NCBI GenBank assembly: GCA_002472565.1
Contig: DKSK01000024.1
Location: 1 to 64,000 of the forward strand
Reading direction: 5' to 3'
DNA from: Bacteroidales bacterium UBA7258
Lineage (GTDB): Bacteria; Bacteroidota; Bacteroidia; Bacteroidales; UBA932
DNA: 64,000 nt
In this document: positions 53,560 through 63,252 of the stretch, piece by piece
Layout: every line of letters begins with the position of its first letter
How positions within the stretch are numbered: position 1 is the stretch's first letter
Translations under genes and position numbers: made by a program
The notes under the pieces: generated by a model
Databases searched by the model: none
What the model saw: the letters and a program-made list of their open reading frames with translations, nothing else
Told to the model about the DNA's origin: nothing

Positions 53560-54561
53560 TTACTCAGCCTTGCCGTTGGAGCCGAGAACGTCGATGATCT
53601 TGTGCTCGTAGAGCTTCTTCATCTCATCACGGGCAGGTCCGAGGTACTTGCGAGGATCGAAGACACCTGGCTGCTCGTCGAAGATGCGGCGGATGGTCGC
53701 GGTCATGGCAAGACGGGAATCGGAATCGATGTTGATCTTGCATACGGCAGACTTGGCGGCCTCACGAAGCTGCTCCTCCGGAATACCTACTGCATCAGGA
53801 AGTTTTCCGCCATGAGCGTTGATCATGTCAACATACTCCTGAGGAACGGAAGATGATCCGTGGAGAACGATAGGGAAGCCTGGAAGCTTCTTCTCAATCT
53901 CATGGAGAACACCGAAGGCGAGTGGCGGTGGTACGAGGCGGCCGGTCTTAGGGTCTCTTGTGCACTGCTCAGGCTTGAACTTGTAAGCTCCGTGGGAAGT
54001 TCCGATGGAAATAGCGAGAGAGTCGCAGCCAGTCCTCTTGGAGAAGTCGATCACTTCCTCAGGACGAGTGTAATGGGACTGCTCGGCGGAAACCTCGTCC
54101 TCAACACCGGCGAGGACTCCGAGCTCGGCCTCAACGGTAACGTCGTACTGATGAGCATAGTCGGCAACCTTCTTGGAGAGGGCGATATTCTCTTCGTATG
54201 GAAGAGCGGAACCATCGATCATGACGGAGGAGAAACCGAAATCAACGCAGCTCTTGCAGAGCTCGAAAGAATCACCATGGTCAAGATGGAGGACGATCTG
54301 AGGATGCTCCCAGCCAAGCTCCTTGGCATATTCTACAGCACCCTGCGCCATGTAGCGGAGGAGGGTCTGGTTGGCATAGTTACGTGCGCCCTTGGACACC
54401 TGGAGGATGACAGGGCTCTTCAGCTCGGCGGCAGCCTGGATGATGGCCTGGAGCTGCTCCATGTTGTTGAAGTTGAATGCAGGAATGGCATAGCCACCCT
54501 TGATGGCCTTTGCGAACATCTCACGGGTGTTGACAAGACCGAGTTCCTTGTATGATACCAT
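53560..54561 (-). CDS. fba: Class II fructose-bisphosphate aldolase
   Basis: Zinc-dependent glycolytic aldolase of 333 residues. Zinc ligands appear in VLHLDHGDSFELC and GTSHGAYK, plus IVLHGSSSVP. The phosphate-binding segment KINIDSDSRLAMTATIR matches class II enzymes. The opening MVSYKELGLVNTREMFAKA and its length indicate the Bacteroidetes form. It is transcribed alone, with its own promoter box and terminator, divergent from gmk-nadD. Confidence 0.96.
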   Translation of the reverse strand: MVSYKELGLVNTREMFAKAIKGGYAIPAFNFNNMEQLQAIIQAAAELKSPVILQVSKGARNYANQTLLRYMAQGAVEYAKELGWEHPQIVLHLDHGDSFELCKSCVDFGFSSVMIDGSALPYEENIALSKKVADYAHQYDVTVEAELGVLAGVEDEVSAEQSHYTRPEEVIDFSKRTGCDSLAISIGTSHGAYKFKPEQCTRDPKTGRLVPPPLAFGVLHEIEKKLPGFPIVLHGSSSVPQEYVDMINAHGGKLPDAVGIPEEQLREAAKSAVCKINIDSDSRLAMTATIRRIFDEQPGVFDPRKYLGPARDEMKKLYEHKIIDVLGSNGKAE

Positions 54562-54627
54562 AATTTAATTATGATTTAAATGTGCTATTTACGAAGGCTG
54601 AAGTTTCCGCTCCGCCTTTTGCAGGCG

Positions 54628-54664
54628 CAAATTTAATTAAATTTCCTCAAAATGCCTACATTTG
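54628..54664. promoter_or_regulatory. Divergent -7 boxes of fba and gmk
   Basis: TAAATTTG on the minus strand (54628-54635) points to fba, 66 bases before its start. TACATTTG on the plus strand (54657-54664) points to gmk, 17 bases before its start. Both are perfect; neither has an obvious -33 element. The AT-rich 21 bases between them would be shared. Confidence 0.6.
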
Positions 54665-54681
54665 TATGAGCATAATAGACC

Positions 54682-55248
54682 ATGGACAACAAAGTTCTCA
54701 TCTTTTCCGCACCGTCGGGATCCGGCAAAAGCACCATCGTTAACCACCTGCTTTCCCTGCATCCGGAAATCGAATTTTCGGTTTCTGCGACTTCCAGGCC
54801 TCCCAGAGGACAAGAGGTCGATGGGGTCGAGTACCTTTTCTACACTCCTGAGATTTTCAGGGCGCTGGTAGACGATGACAAATTCGTTGAGCACGAGGAG
54901 GTCTATCCCGGAAGATATTACGGAACGCTCAAGTCGGAGGTCAACCGCATCTGGGCGAAAGGCCACGTGATCATCTTCGACGTTGACGTCAAGGGAGGAG
55001 TCAATCTCAAGAAATACTTCGGAGAGAAGGCCTTGTCAGTTTTCATCCAGGCCCCTTCAGTGGAGGTTCTGCGCGAGAGGCTGGTGAGCCGCGGGACTGA
55101 CAGCCCGGAGCAGATCGCCCAGAGAGTGGCCAAGGCGGCGGAAGAAATGACCTACGCCCCAAAATTCGACCATATTCTCATAAATGACGATCTGGCGGCA
55201 GCCTTCAAGGAAGCCGAAGAGCTCGTAGACAAGTTCCTCCAGGCCTGA
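54682..55248 (+). CDS. gmk: Guanylate kinase
   Basis: Phosphorylates GMP to GDP. The P-loop is FSAPSGSGKSTIV (residues 6-18), followed by the GMP-binding SATSRPPRGQEVDGVEYLF and the YGTLKSEV segment. It has 188 residues, the usual length. The N-terminus MDNKVLIFSAPSG is short and standard. It is followed after 7 bases by nadD. Confidence 0.96.
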   Translation: MDNKVLIFSAPSGSGKSTIVNHLLSLHPEIEFSVSATSRPPRGQEVDGVEYLFYTPEIFRALVDDDKFVEHEEVYPGRYYGTLKSEVNRIWAKGHVIIFDVDVKGGVNLKKYFGEKALSVFIQAPSVEVLRERLVSRGTDSPEQIAQRVAKAAEEMTYAPKFDHILINDDLAAAFKEAEELVDKFLQA

Positions 55249-55255
55249 GGCAGCC

Positions 55256-55819
55256 ATGGAAATCGCCGTTTATCCGGGTTCTTTCAACCCTCTTCACATC
55301 GGGCACCTGGCTATTCTGGAGTATCTGACTCATGACGAAGGTTTCGACAGTGTCTATCTCATAGTCTCGCCGAAGAATCCGATCAAGACGACTATCTCGG
55401 CGGATTCGGCCCTGGAGCGCTACCAGGCGGCTGTCGAAGCGGTGCGGCGCCATCCCGGACTCCGGGTGAGGGTGGATGACATCGAGCTTAACATGCCGCC
55501 TCCCCAGTACACGATCCGGACTCTGGAAGCCCTCAGTCTTAGGGAGCCGGAGAATAGGTTCACGCTTATCATGGGCGCCGACAATCTCTGTCTTCTCAGG
55601 CGCTGGAGAGAATACCGGAAGATTCTTACCGAATACGGGGTGGCAGTTTATCCCCGAGAAGGCTACGACGAGCAAGCCGCGGCCGCGGATCTGCTCAGAG
55701 AAGAGGGCGGAGACAAATATTGCATCCGCCTTATCAAGGCGCCTATCGTTGACATTTCCTCTACCGAAATCCGCGAGGGTCTTGCCTCCGGGCGGGACAT
55801 GTCGGAATATCTGATGTAA
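55256..55819 (+). CDS. nadD: Nicotinate-nucleotide adenylyltransferase
   Basis: Makes nicotinate adenine dinucleotide from its mononucleotide and ATP in NAD synthesis. The nucleotidyltransferase motif is YPGSFNPLHIGHLAI (residues 5-19). The C-terminal ISSTEIREGLA supplies the second ATP contact. FTLIMGADNLCLLRRW is the family core. It has 187 residues. Co-transcribed with gmk. I see no clear terminator after it. Confidence 0.95.
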   Translation: MEIAVYPGSFNPLHIGHLAILEYLTHDEGFDSVYLIVSPKNPIKTTISADSALERYQAAVEAVRRHPGLRVRVDDIELNMPPPQYTIRTLEALSLREPENRFTLIMGADNLCLLRRWREYRKILTEYGVAVYPREGYDEQAAAADLLREEGGDKYCIRLIKAPIVDISSTEIREGLASGRDMSEYLM

Positions 55820-56195
55820 ATTTTCTGAATCAAAGCCCCCGCACCACGCCGTCAAGGTACATCTCCGGCGGCTAAGGGGACGGAAGAAGGGACGGACTAT
55901 GGTCTGGAATAGGGCGCGGAGGGTGGCTGAGAGGCCGGGAAGAGAGGCTGAATCGATTTTTATTTAAATTTTTTATTAATCTTCAGAATTTCTTCCTATC
56001 TTGCCATAAGACACAATGAACCTATTTTACCAAATAAGAGTCAAGCGAGTGCGTTACTCTGTGTTCTCATTGACACGGAGCGACGCTGACGTACTCACTG
56101 CCTAACCTAAAGTTTTCAGTGTCTGATTCGCGGAAAGTCAGGTCAAGTTTTCCGGATAAAACAACAGCAGATAGTCACAAAATAACCAAATCGAG
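55820..56195. other. 376-base gap before susC
   Basis: No gene seen. The first part (55830-55950) is G-rich and featureless, then a T-rich stretch near 55965-55990 leads to TATCTTGC, a poor -7 box. A long hairpin occupies 56047-56096: GAGTGCGT pairs with ACGTACTC, and inside it CTCTGTGT pairs with ACACGGAG around an 8-base loop, with unequal internal bulges. No T run follows, so it is not an intrinsic terminator. Confidence 0.6.
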
Positions 56196-59100
56196 ATGAG
56201 AAAACATCTTCTCATGGCATGTGCGTGCCTTTTCGTATCATTCTTTTCGCATGCGCAGACCCGGACGGTGAGTGGAACCGTCCTTTCAGCATCCGACAAT
56301 TCCCCTGTAGCCGGAGCCTCGGTGATAATAAGCGGAACCAAGACAGGGACAGCCACCGACATAGACGGGAACTTCAGCATCCCGGTAAAGGCAGGCGAGG
56401 GGGTGAGCCTGGAATTTTCCAGCATAGGATTCAAGAACCTTTCGGCCGAGGCCAGGGACGGCATGAAGGTTTTCCTCGTCCCTGACGAAACCCTCCTCGA
56501 TGATGTCATCGTCGTCGCCTACGGAACCGCGAAGAAAAGCAGCTACGCCGGCTCCGCGGTCAGGGTCGGCGGCGAACAGCTCCAGGGTCCTTCCAACGTG
56601 AACTTCGAGAGCGCCCTGAGCGGCAAGGTTTCAGGACTCCAGATAACATCCTCTACCGGACAGCCAGGAAATATGCCGAACCTCAGGATCAGGGGAATCG
56701 GCTCCATGAACGCAAGCAACGAGCCCCTTTATATCATCGATGATGTGCCTGTCACCTCCGGGAACGGAGGCCAGATGAGCAGCCGCCTCTACACCACCAA
56801 CAGCCTGCTCAACTCCCTCAATCCAGAGGACATAGAGTCTATCTCCGTGCTCAAGGATGCCGCCGCGTCTTCCCTCTACGGGTCCAGAGCCGCCAACGGA
56901 GTCATCATCATCACCACCAAACGCGGCTCAGGCAAGCCACTCGTCACCCTCAACGCCTCCGTCGGCTTCACTCCTTCATGGGCGACAGACAATTACGAGA
57001 CGGCCAGCGTCCAGGAGAACGTGAACATGCTCTATTCCGTCTTCCATGATTACCAGACCCAGAGCAAGGGGGCTTCCGACGATGTGGCCTCGGCCTACGC
57101 CCTCAAGCAGCTCAACAGAAGGTTTAACCGCCATGGCTACCAGTTCAGCACCCAAGGAAGCGGAAAATATGAGAATGTCATCATTTCGGAATATGACAAC
57201 TCGGGCCGCGGTGGAAAGTATTTCGACTGGGACGACGCCTATTTTCGCACGGCGGTAAGCCAGAACTATGACCTCTCCGTCAGCGGGTCCACCCCTACGG
57301 CCAGCTATTACACCTCCCTGGGTTACACTTCCGAACAGGGCAGGCTGAAAATCAACAGTTTCGAAAGAATTTCCGCAAGAGTGAACGTCAACCAGAAAGT
57401 CGGCAAAGCCGTCGAACTCTTCACCAGGGCAAGCTACGCCAAGTCCACGAAGAAGGGCTACAACGACTCAAGGAACACCGGAGCCAACTTGTTCATGCAG
57501 ACGAGGAATCTGCTCTGGGGCCTCTATTGGCCGACAGACTACAGCACCGGAGAAGACTGGACCGCCCGTTATGGAAGCTACGCCCAGAACAATATCTACT
57601 ATAACAAGGAGTGGGACAACAGCTCGAAGACCAATTCCTCCTCCATTTCTGAAACGTTTACCATTCATCTTCTCCCCGGATTGGATCTCAAGTCCGTTCT
57701 CTCATACGACAACAACACCGTGAGGGAGAGCATCTATTACAGCGCAAAGCATTTCAATGGTTCCGCCACGAAAGGCTCCATAGATGAGATGAGGACAATC
57801 TACGAGAAGACAGTGTCATCCACTACCGGCAATTTCACCCGTAGTTTCGGCAGCCACAGCATCGGCCTCATGGCTGGCTTCGAGGCAGAAAAGAACAAGA
57901 CCGACTTCACCAGATCTTCCGGAGAAAACCTCGCCATAAGCACTCTCCACACCGTAGCCTCTGCCGGATCCTACTCCGCCAACGCCTACAGCTGGGGGAA
58001 CTCCCTCCTCTCCCTCATCTCCAAAGCCGACTATAACTGGAAGGAAAAGTATTTTGCCTCGGCCTCCTACCGCAGGGACGGCTCATCCAGGCTCAGTCCT
58101 GACACTCGCTGGGGCGGCTTCTGGTCTCTCGCGGGTGCATGGCGCCTCAGCCAGGAAACCTTCATGAAAGAGCAGGATGTGGTCAGCAATCTCCGCCTTC
58201 GCGCCTCCTACGGAAAGAACGGCACCCTGCCGAGCGACAATTACGGCTACATGAACCTCATATCCTACGTCTCCCCATATATGGGAGAACCTGGAGGAAG
58301 AATCACCACCCTCGGAAACAGCGGAGTCAAGTGGGAAACCAGCTACTCGTCCAACATAGGCCTTGATTTCGGCCTCTTCACAGACGCACTCAGCGGAAGT
58401 GTCGAATATTTCAACAGGGATTCCAGGGATCTTCTCCAAGACGTTCCTATTTCGCTCGCCACCGGATTCAGCACCACCCTCGAAAACATCGGGGAGATCA
58501 ACAACCACGGCCTGGAAATAGAACTTAACGGGACCCTCATGAACAGGAAGAACCTTACATGGACGGCAAGCTTCAACACTTCCTTCCTTAAGTCCTCTGT
58601 CACCAAGCTTTACAACGGGGCTGACATTATCTGGGAGGACCCGACCGGAGGTGACGGCCGCGCCCAGTTCATCTACCGCGAAGGAGAGTCCACCCTGGCC
58701 TTCTACGGCTACGAGTGGGCCGGAGTTGACAAGACCAACGGAAAGAGCGTCTATTTCGTAAACGATCCCAAGGACAGAGAGGCAGGAGACTTCATCTACA
58801 AAGGACGCGGAGCCACCTATGACTACCGCAAGGCAAACTACACGGTCATCGGAGACGCGACACCTTGGGCAAGCGGAGGCTTCGGCACTCAGCTCAATTT
58901 CATGGGCTTCGACTTCACCGCGAACTTCATCTACAAGCTCGGAGGAAAGCTCTATGACGGAGCCTACAAGGATGTCGCCGATGACGGCTACTATTGGGAG
59001 AGGATGAGGGCGAAGAGCTACTACAAAAATATGTGGACTCCGACCCATACCGACGGCACCGAACCTGCGCTTTCAGGCCTTGACCTTACCGACGCCATGC

Positions 59101-59351
59101 AGTACAGCAGCCGTCACCTCAAGAGCGCCACCTTCCTGAGGCTCAAGTCCGTAATCCTGGGCTACACCCTGCCATCGACGCTCACCCAGAAAATGTTAAT
59201 CAGCAAGGCCCGCCTCTGGTTCAGCGGAGGCAATCTCCTCACCCTTTCGAAATACAAGGAAGCCGATCCTGAAGTTAATCAGTACGGCACAAGGGGCTGG
59301 GAAACCCCTATCGGAAAATCCTATGTTTTCGGCATTGACATCAATTTCTAG
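56196..59351 (+). CDS. SusC-like TonB-dependent outer membrane receptor
   Basis: A 1051-residue barrel that imports glycans with its SusD partner. The signal peptide (MRKHLLMACACLFVSFFSHA) is followed by a carboxypeptidase-like domain (RTVSGTVLSASDNSPVAGASVIISGTKTGTATDIDGNFSI), a TonB box region (LLDDVIVVAYGTAKK) and the plug (GLQITSSTGQPGNMPNLRIRGIGSMN; LYIIDDVPV; ISVLKDAAASSLYGSRAANGVIIITTKRG). The barrel ends in GIDINF with terminal Phe. No anti-sigma-interacting N-terminal extension is present. susD follows after 5 bases. Confidence 0.96.
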   Translation: MRKHLLMACACLFVSFFSHAQTRTVSGTVLSASDNSPVAGASVIISGTKTGTATDIDGNFSIPVKAGEGVSLEFSSIGFKNLSAEARDGMKVFLVPDETLLDDVIVVAYGTAKKSSYAGSAVRVGGEQLQGPSNVNFESALSGKVSGLQITSSTGQPGNMPNLRIRGIGSMNASNEPLYIIDDVPVTSGNGGQMSSRLYTTNSLLNSLNPEDIESISVLKDAAASSLYGSRAANGVIIITTKRGSGKPLVTLNASVGFTPSWATDNYETASVQENVNMLYSVFHDYQTQSKGASDDVASAYALKQLNRRFNRHGYQFSTQGSGKYENVIISEYDNSGRGGKYFDWDDAYFRTAVSQNYDLSVSGSTPTASYYTSLGYTSEQGRLKINSFERISARVNVNQKVGKAVELFTRASYAKSTKKGYNDSRNTGANLFMQTRNLLWGLYWPTDYSTGEDWTARYGSYAQNNIYYNKEWDNSSKTNSSSISETFTIHLLPGLDLKSVLSYDNNTVRESIYYSAKHFNGSATKGSIDEMRTIYEKTVSSTTGNFTRSFGSHSIGLMAGFEAEKNKTDFTRSSGENLAISTLHTVASAGSYSANAYSWGNSLLSLISKADYNWKEKYFASASYRRDGSSRLSPDTRWGGFWSLAGAWRLSQETFMKEQDVVSNLRLRASYGKNGTLPSDNYGYMNLISYVSPYMGEPGGRITTLGNSGVKWETSYSSNIGLDFGLFTDALSGSVEYFNRDSRDLLQDVPISLATGFSTTLENIGEINNHGLEIELNGTLMNRKNLTWTASFNTSFLKSSVTKLYNGADIIWEDPTGGDGRAQFIYREGESTLAFYGYEWAGVDKTNGKSVYFVNDPKDREAGDFIYKGRGATYDYRKANYTVIGDATPWASGGFGTQLNFMGFDFTANFIYKLGGKLYDGAYKDVADDGYYWERMRAKSYYKNMWTPTHTDGTEPALSGLDLTDAMQYSSRHLKSATFLRLKSVILGYTLPSTLTQKMLISKARLWFSGGNLLTLSKYKEADPEVNQYGTRGWETPIGKSYVFGIDINF

Positions 59352-59356
59352 GAACC

Positions 59357-60814
59357 ATGAAAAATTTCAGACTCATCATAACTGTTCTGCTTGGAGCCAT
59401 CCTCACCTCTTGCAACGGCTTCCTTGACATGAACCCTACAAACGCTTCGAACGCCTCCAAGGCCATCGGCTCTCCTGATGACGCCCAGGTCTCGCTCAAC
59501 GGAATCATGAGGGGAATCTCAACCTCATCCCTCTACGGCCGCCGCCTCTTGCTATACGGGGACGTGAAAGGCGGAGACGTGACCATAGTCTCGACCGGGA
59601 GGGGCGACGACGCGCTCTATGAATTCAATCACACCCCTACTTCAGGCACCTATTCCGGCTTCTGGCAGGGACTCTACAATGCCGTGATGCAGGTCAACAC
59701 ACTGCTGAGGAACATCGATAATTGCGAGGCCTCCGGAGTGGAAGGCTTCGACTGGTACAAGGGTTCAGCCCTTGCACTGAGAGCCATGTTCTATTTCGAC
59801 CTGACTCGTCTCTACGGACTTCCGTACAACATGGACAAGAGTTCATACGGAGTTCCTGACATCACAGAGCCTCTCGGAGCCATGGCCCAGCCTACGAGGG
59901 CCACGGTTGAAGATAATTACAAGCGGATCACGAGCGACCTTGACCAGGCCGTACAGCTGATGAGTGGGAACAAAGCCCATATAAACGGCTTCATGGACTA
60001 TTATGCTGCGCTTGCTGAAAGGGCGAGGGTGAGGCTCTTCATGGACAATTACTCCGGAGCCCTCGAAGATGCCAGAAAAATAATAGAGAGCGGGGTCTTC
60101 ACCCTTTACGAGCCTTCGCAGTGGGTGGCTTCATGGTCGGCCCAGAACGGCTCGGAATCGATCCTTGAACTCGGAATGGATTCAGAATCCAATCTCGGCT
60201 CCTCCTCACTCGGCTATTATTATCTGCGCCTCCAGCAGGTCAGCGGAGCTTCCGGCTTCTTCGTAGCAAGCGACTATTTCCTCAACAGACTCGGGGAAGA
60301 CCACGATGATGTGCGCTGGGGCGTCATGGACCATGACGAGACTTCAGCGGCCAGACTTGGCAGCTGCTACAAATATGTCGGAGGGACCTCTCTCAAGGGC
60401 GACGGAAAGGAATCTTTCGCCGCAGTGAACATAAAACTCATCCGCCTTTCCGAAATCTATCTAATAGCCTCCGAATGTGCACTCAGGGAGGGCGACGCCT
60501 CCGCGGCCGCCGCCTATCTCAACGCCATCCGCCGCCGCTCCCCTTCCCTATCTCCCTCCGACGCCTCCACCGTCAGCCTGCAGATGATTCTCAACGAAAG
60601 GAGCAAGGAGTTTTTCGGCGAGGGCCTGCGATTCTTCGACCTCATCAGGCTCAACCAGAGGATAGAGTTCAATGATGATTTCCAGAACGTGCCTATCTCC
60701 ACGAGGAGCAAGGTAATCGACAGGACTTTCAGGAAAATAGTGCTTCCTATTCCTCAGGACGAAATCAACGCCAACCCGGCCATAGCGGACGAACAAAATC
60801 CGGCTTACGTGTAG
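59357..60814 (+). CDS. SusD-like surface glycan-binding lipoprotein
   Basis: A 485-residue lipoprotein with Cys15-type lipobox in LLGAILTSCNGFLDMNP (lipidated Cys19). The helical TPR-like core includes FWQGLYNAVMQVNTLLRNID and ALRAMFYFDLTRLYGLPYN, and the C-terminus has LIRLSEIYLIASECALREGD, YLNAIRRRS and LNERSKEFFGEGLRFFDLIRLNQ. It would cap the SusC channel. No glycosidase or regulator follows, so the substrate is unknown. Confidence 0.95.
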   Translation: MKNFRLIITVLLGAILTSCNGFLDMNPTNASNASKAIGSPDDAQVSLNGIMRGISTSSLYGRRLLLYGDVKGGDVTIVSTGRGDDALYEFNHTPTSGTYSGFWQGLYNAVMQVNTLLRNIDNCEASGVEGFDWYKGSALALRAMFYFDLTRLYGLPYNMDKSSYGVPDITEPLGAMAQPTRATVEDNYKRITSDLDQAVQLMSGNKAHINGFMDYYAALAERARVRLFMDNYSGALEDARKIIESGVFTLYEPSQWVASWSAQNGSESILELGMDSESNLGSSSLGYYYLRLQQVSGASGFFVASDYFLNRLGEDHDDVRWGVMDHDETSAARLGSCYKYVGGTSLKGDGKESFAAVNIKLIRLSEIYLIASECALREGDASAAAAYLNAIRRRSPSLSPSDASTVSLQMILNERSKEFFGEGLRFFDLIRLNQRIEFNDDFQNVPISTRSKVIDRTFRKIVLPIPQDEINANPAIADEQNPAYV

Positions 60815-60817
60815 GGC

Positions 60818-60836
60818 CGGCGGAGCCCTTCCGCCG
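60818..60836 (+). terminator. Hairpin after susD
   Basis: CGGCGGA pairs with TCCGCCG around a 5-base loop, 3 bases after the susD stop. There is no T run, so termination is uncertain. Confidence 0.5.
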
Positions 60837-60867
60837 TAATTGCAACCAGGTTGAATGAATAAATTGA

Positions 60868-60875
60868 TAAATTTG
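60868..60875 (+). promoter_or_regulatory. -7 box in front of the regulator remnant and copA
   Basis: Perfect TAAATTTG, only 4 bases before the ATG of the HxlR remnant. It is the only promoter-like box I see between susD and copA, so it may drive copA. Confidence 0.5.
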
Positions 60876-60879
60876 CGGC

Positions 60880-61014
60880 ATGAATTTGAAAGAGATAAGA
60901 GACGCGACCTTTCCGGACTGTCTGATAAGGAATATTCTCAGCCGTATCTGCGGCAAGTGGAGCCTTCTGGTTCTCTACACCCTTAAGGGCAGGGGCACCT
61001 ATGGAAATGCTTAA
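60880..61014 (+). pseudogene. Truncated HxlR-type transcriptional regulator
   Basis: A 44-codon frame encodes MNLKEIRDATFPDCLIRNIL, then SRICGKWSLLVLYTLKGRGTYGNA and stop. The Cys-x-Ile-Arg and Gly-Lys-Trp-Ser-Leu-Leu-Val-Leu pattern is the start of the winged-helix domain of HxlR proteins (normally about 110 residues). The recognition helix and wing are missing. The frame ends inside the copA start region (in-frame ATG candidates at 61001 and 61028), so the remnant and copA overlap or touch. The rest was evidently lost when the two genes were joined. It may now be only a promoter-bearing leader. Confidence 0.75.
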
Positions 61015-61027
61015 TATACAAGATATT

Positions 61028-63217
61028 ATGCCTAACAAAATTGCAAGAAGAAACTTCCCCGTAGTTGGGATGGGCTGCGCCTCCTGCGTAGCCAGGGTTC
61101 AGAACACCCTAAAAGAGCAGAAGGGCGTCGCGAAAGCCAGCGTAAGCCTCGCCTCTAACATGGCGCAGGTGGATTATGACCCGGCCACCGTAAGCCCGGC
61201 CGACCTCAAGAAGGCCGTCCAGGCAGCCGGCTACGACCTCATCGTCGACGGCGACGAAGACTCGGCCGACGACGAAGCCGACTCGCTCCAGGAGGACCAT
61301 TTCCGCTCTCTGAAGCGGGACATGATTTTCTCCGTAATCCTGGCCCTCCTGATAATGTTGCTAGGAATGGGATTCGGAGACTTTCCTTACAAGGGCTGCG
61401 TACTGCTCTTGCTCGCCACTCCAGCCGTCTTCTGGTGCGGACGCAGGTTCATCGGCACGGCATGGAAACAAGCCAGGCACGGGAGCTCCAGTATGGACAC
61501 GCTCGTCGCCCTCTCTATTCTGATCAGCTATTTCTTCAGCCTCTTCAATCTGCTTTTCCCAGGCGTTTGGACCGGCAGAGGCCTTGTGCCTCACCTTTAT
61601 TTCGAATCAAGTTCCATGATCACTGCCTTCATCCTTATCGGACGCGTCCTTGAAGAAAGAGCCAAACATGGCACGACCAAGGCCATAAGAGACTTGGCCG
61701 GCCTTCAGCCGAAGAGCATCCACATCTTGGTCGGAGACACCCTCATGGTCAAGCCCGGGGAAAGGATTCCTGTCGATGGAGAAGTCGTCGAGGGTGAGGG
61801 CTACGTGGACGAGTCCATGCTGACAGGCGAGCCTGTGGCTTCCTACAAGGAAGCTGGCTCCAAGGTCTGGGCCGGGACCATGAATCAGAAAGGCAGCATC
61901 ACCGTCAGGGCTGACAAGGTCGGAAACGAAACCATGCTCTCGGCCATAGTCAAGATGGTCAGGGACGCCCAAGGATCCAAGGCCAGAATTCAGAACCTGG
62001 TCGACAAGGTGGCTTCGGTCTTCGTTCCTGTAATCATAGGAATATCCATCCTCACCCTCGTCTGCTGGCTTGTCTTCTCCAGCCATGACGGACTTACGAT
62101 GGGTCTCTTGGCGATGGTGTCAGTCCTGGTCATCGCCTGCCCTTGCAGCCTCGGCCTGGCTACACCTACGGCCCTGACCGCGGGAATCGGGAACGGAGCA
62201 AGGCACGGAATCCTCATCAAGGATGCTGACAGCCTGCAGGTCGCCGGAGAGATTGACTGCATGGTCTTCGACAAGACGGGTACGCTCACGGAGGGCAGGC
62301 CGGCTGTTTCGGATTCATGGTGGAATGGGTCTGCAGGAGAGGAGGAAAGGGCTGTACTGCTCGCGATGGAACGCAAGTCAGAACATCCTCTCGCCGGGGC
62401 TGTGGCCGCCTTCCTCGAAGAAGCTGACAAAGGCGGGCACGAAGGGGCCTCCGGTCTCGATGGCTCGGCGGAAGCCACGGTGAGTTCTTTCGAGGCAGTC
62501 CCGGGCCACGGAATCAAGGCCGTCTACGGTGGCAAGACCTACTACGCAGGGAACGAAAGCTCCTCTGAAGATTCTTCCGAAGGCAACTCTCTTGCCACCA
62601 AATGGAAGACAGAGGGTAAGTCCCTGATTTATTTTCGGAAAGACTCCAACCTGGTTGCCGTACTAGCGCTGGAAGACAAGATAAAGCCGAGCTCGATCGA
62701 GGCCGTGGCCTCTCTCAAGGCTCTCGGGGTCGAGACACTCCTTCTTACCGGAGACAACAAGGACGCCGCCAGACACGCGGCCTCTCTCGCCGGAATATCT
62801 AAGATCAAAGCCGGTGTGCTGCCTCAGGACAAGGAAGCCTACATCGCCGCCCTCCAAGCTGAAGGCCACAAGGCCGCCATGGCCGGCGACGGCATCAACG
62901 ACAGCGCGGCCCTCGCCAAAGCCGATCTCAGCATAGCCATGGGCGGCGGGAGCGACATCGCCATGGATACGGCCATGGCCACGATCGTTTCCTCAGACCT
63001 CCGCAAGACAGCAGATCTGATAAAGCTCAGCCGCAGGACCAGTAAAATCATCAAAGAGAACCTGTTCTGGGCCTTCATCTATAACGTGCTCGCCATCCCG
63101 GTGGCCGCCGGAGTGCTCTACCCGGCCTTCGGCTTCACCCTCAGCCCGACGATAGCCTCCGCCTGCATGGCCCTCAGCTCTGTCTGTGTTGTCACCAACT
63201 CCCTCCGCCTGCGCTAA
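61028..63217 (+). CDS. copA: Copper-type heavy-metal P1B ATPase
   Basis: A 729-residue metal pump. One N-terminal heavy-metal domain carries VVGMGCASCVARVQ (Cys17, Cys20), with Gly in place of the usual Ser/Thr before Cys. Membrane helices surround VIACPCSLGLATPTAL, the Cys-Pro-Cys channel motif of Cu(I)-ATPases. The A-domain is DESMLTGEPV, the P-domain phosphorylation site MVFDKTGTLTEG, and AGDGINDSAALAKADLSIAMG closes the ATP site. Start chosen at ATG 61028; an upstream ATG at 61001 would overlap the regulator remnant. It probably exports Cu(I). Confidence 0.93.
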   Translation: MPNKIARRNFPVVGMGCASCVARVQNTLKEQKGVAKASVSLASNMAQVDYDPATVSPADLKKAVQAAGYDLIVDGDEDSADDEADSLQEDHFRSLKRDMIFSVILALLIMLLGMGFGDFPYKGCVLLLLATPAVFWCGRRFIGTAWKQARHGSSSMDTLVALSILISYFFSLFNLLFPGVWTGRGLVPHLYFESSSMITAFILIGRVLEERAKHGTTKAIRDLAGLQPKSIHILVGDTLMVKPGERIPVDGEVVEGEGYVDESMLTGEPVASYKEAGSKVWAGTMNQKGSITVRADKVGNETMLSAIVKMVRDAQGSKARIQNLVDKVASVFVPVIIGISILTLVCWLVFSSHDGLTMGLLAMVSVLVIACPCSLGLATPTALTAGIGNGARHGILIKDADSLQVAGEIDCMVFDKTGTLTEGRPAVSDSWWNGSAGEEERAVLLAMERKSEHPLAGAVAAFLEEADKGGHEGASGLDGSAEATVSSFEAVPGHGIKAVYGGKTYYAGNESSSEDSSEGNSLATKWKTEGKSLIYFRKDSNLVAVLALEDKIKPSSIEAVASLKALGVETLLLTGDNKDAARHAASLAGISKIKAGVLPQDKEAYIAALQAEGHKAAMAGDGINDSAALAKADLSIAMGGGSDIAMDTAMATIVSSDLRKTADLIKLSRRTSKIIKENLFWAFIYNVLAIPVAAGVLYPAFGFTLSPTIASACMALSSVCVVTNSLRLR

Positions 63218-63252
63218 GGGCAGGAACGCTTCAAAGCGGTAATACTATATGA

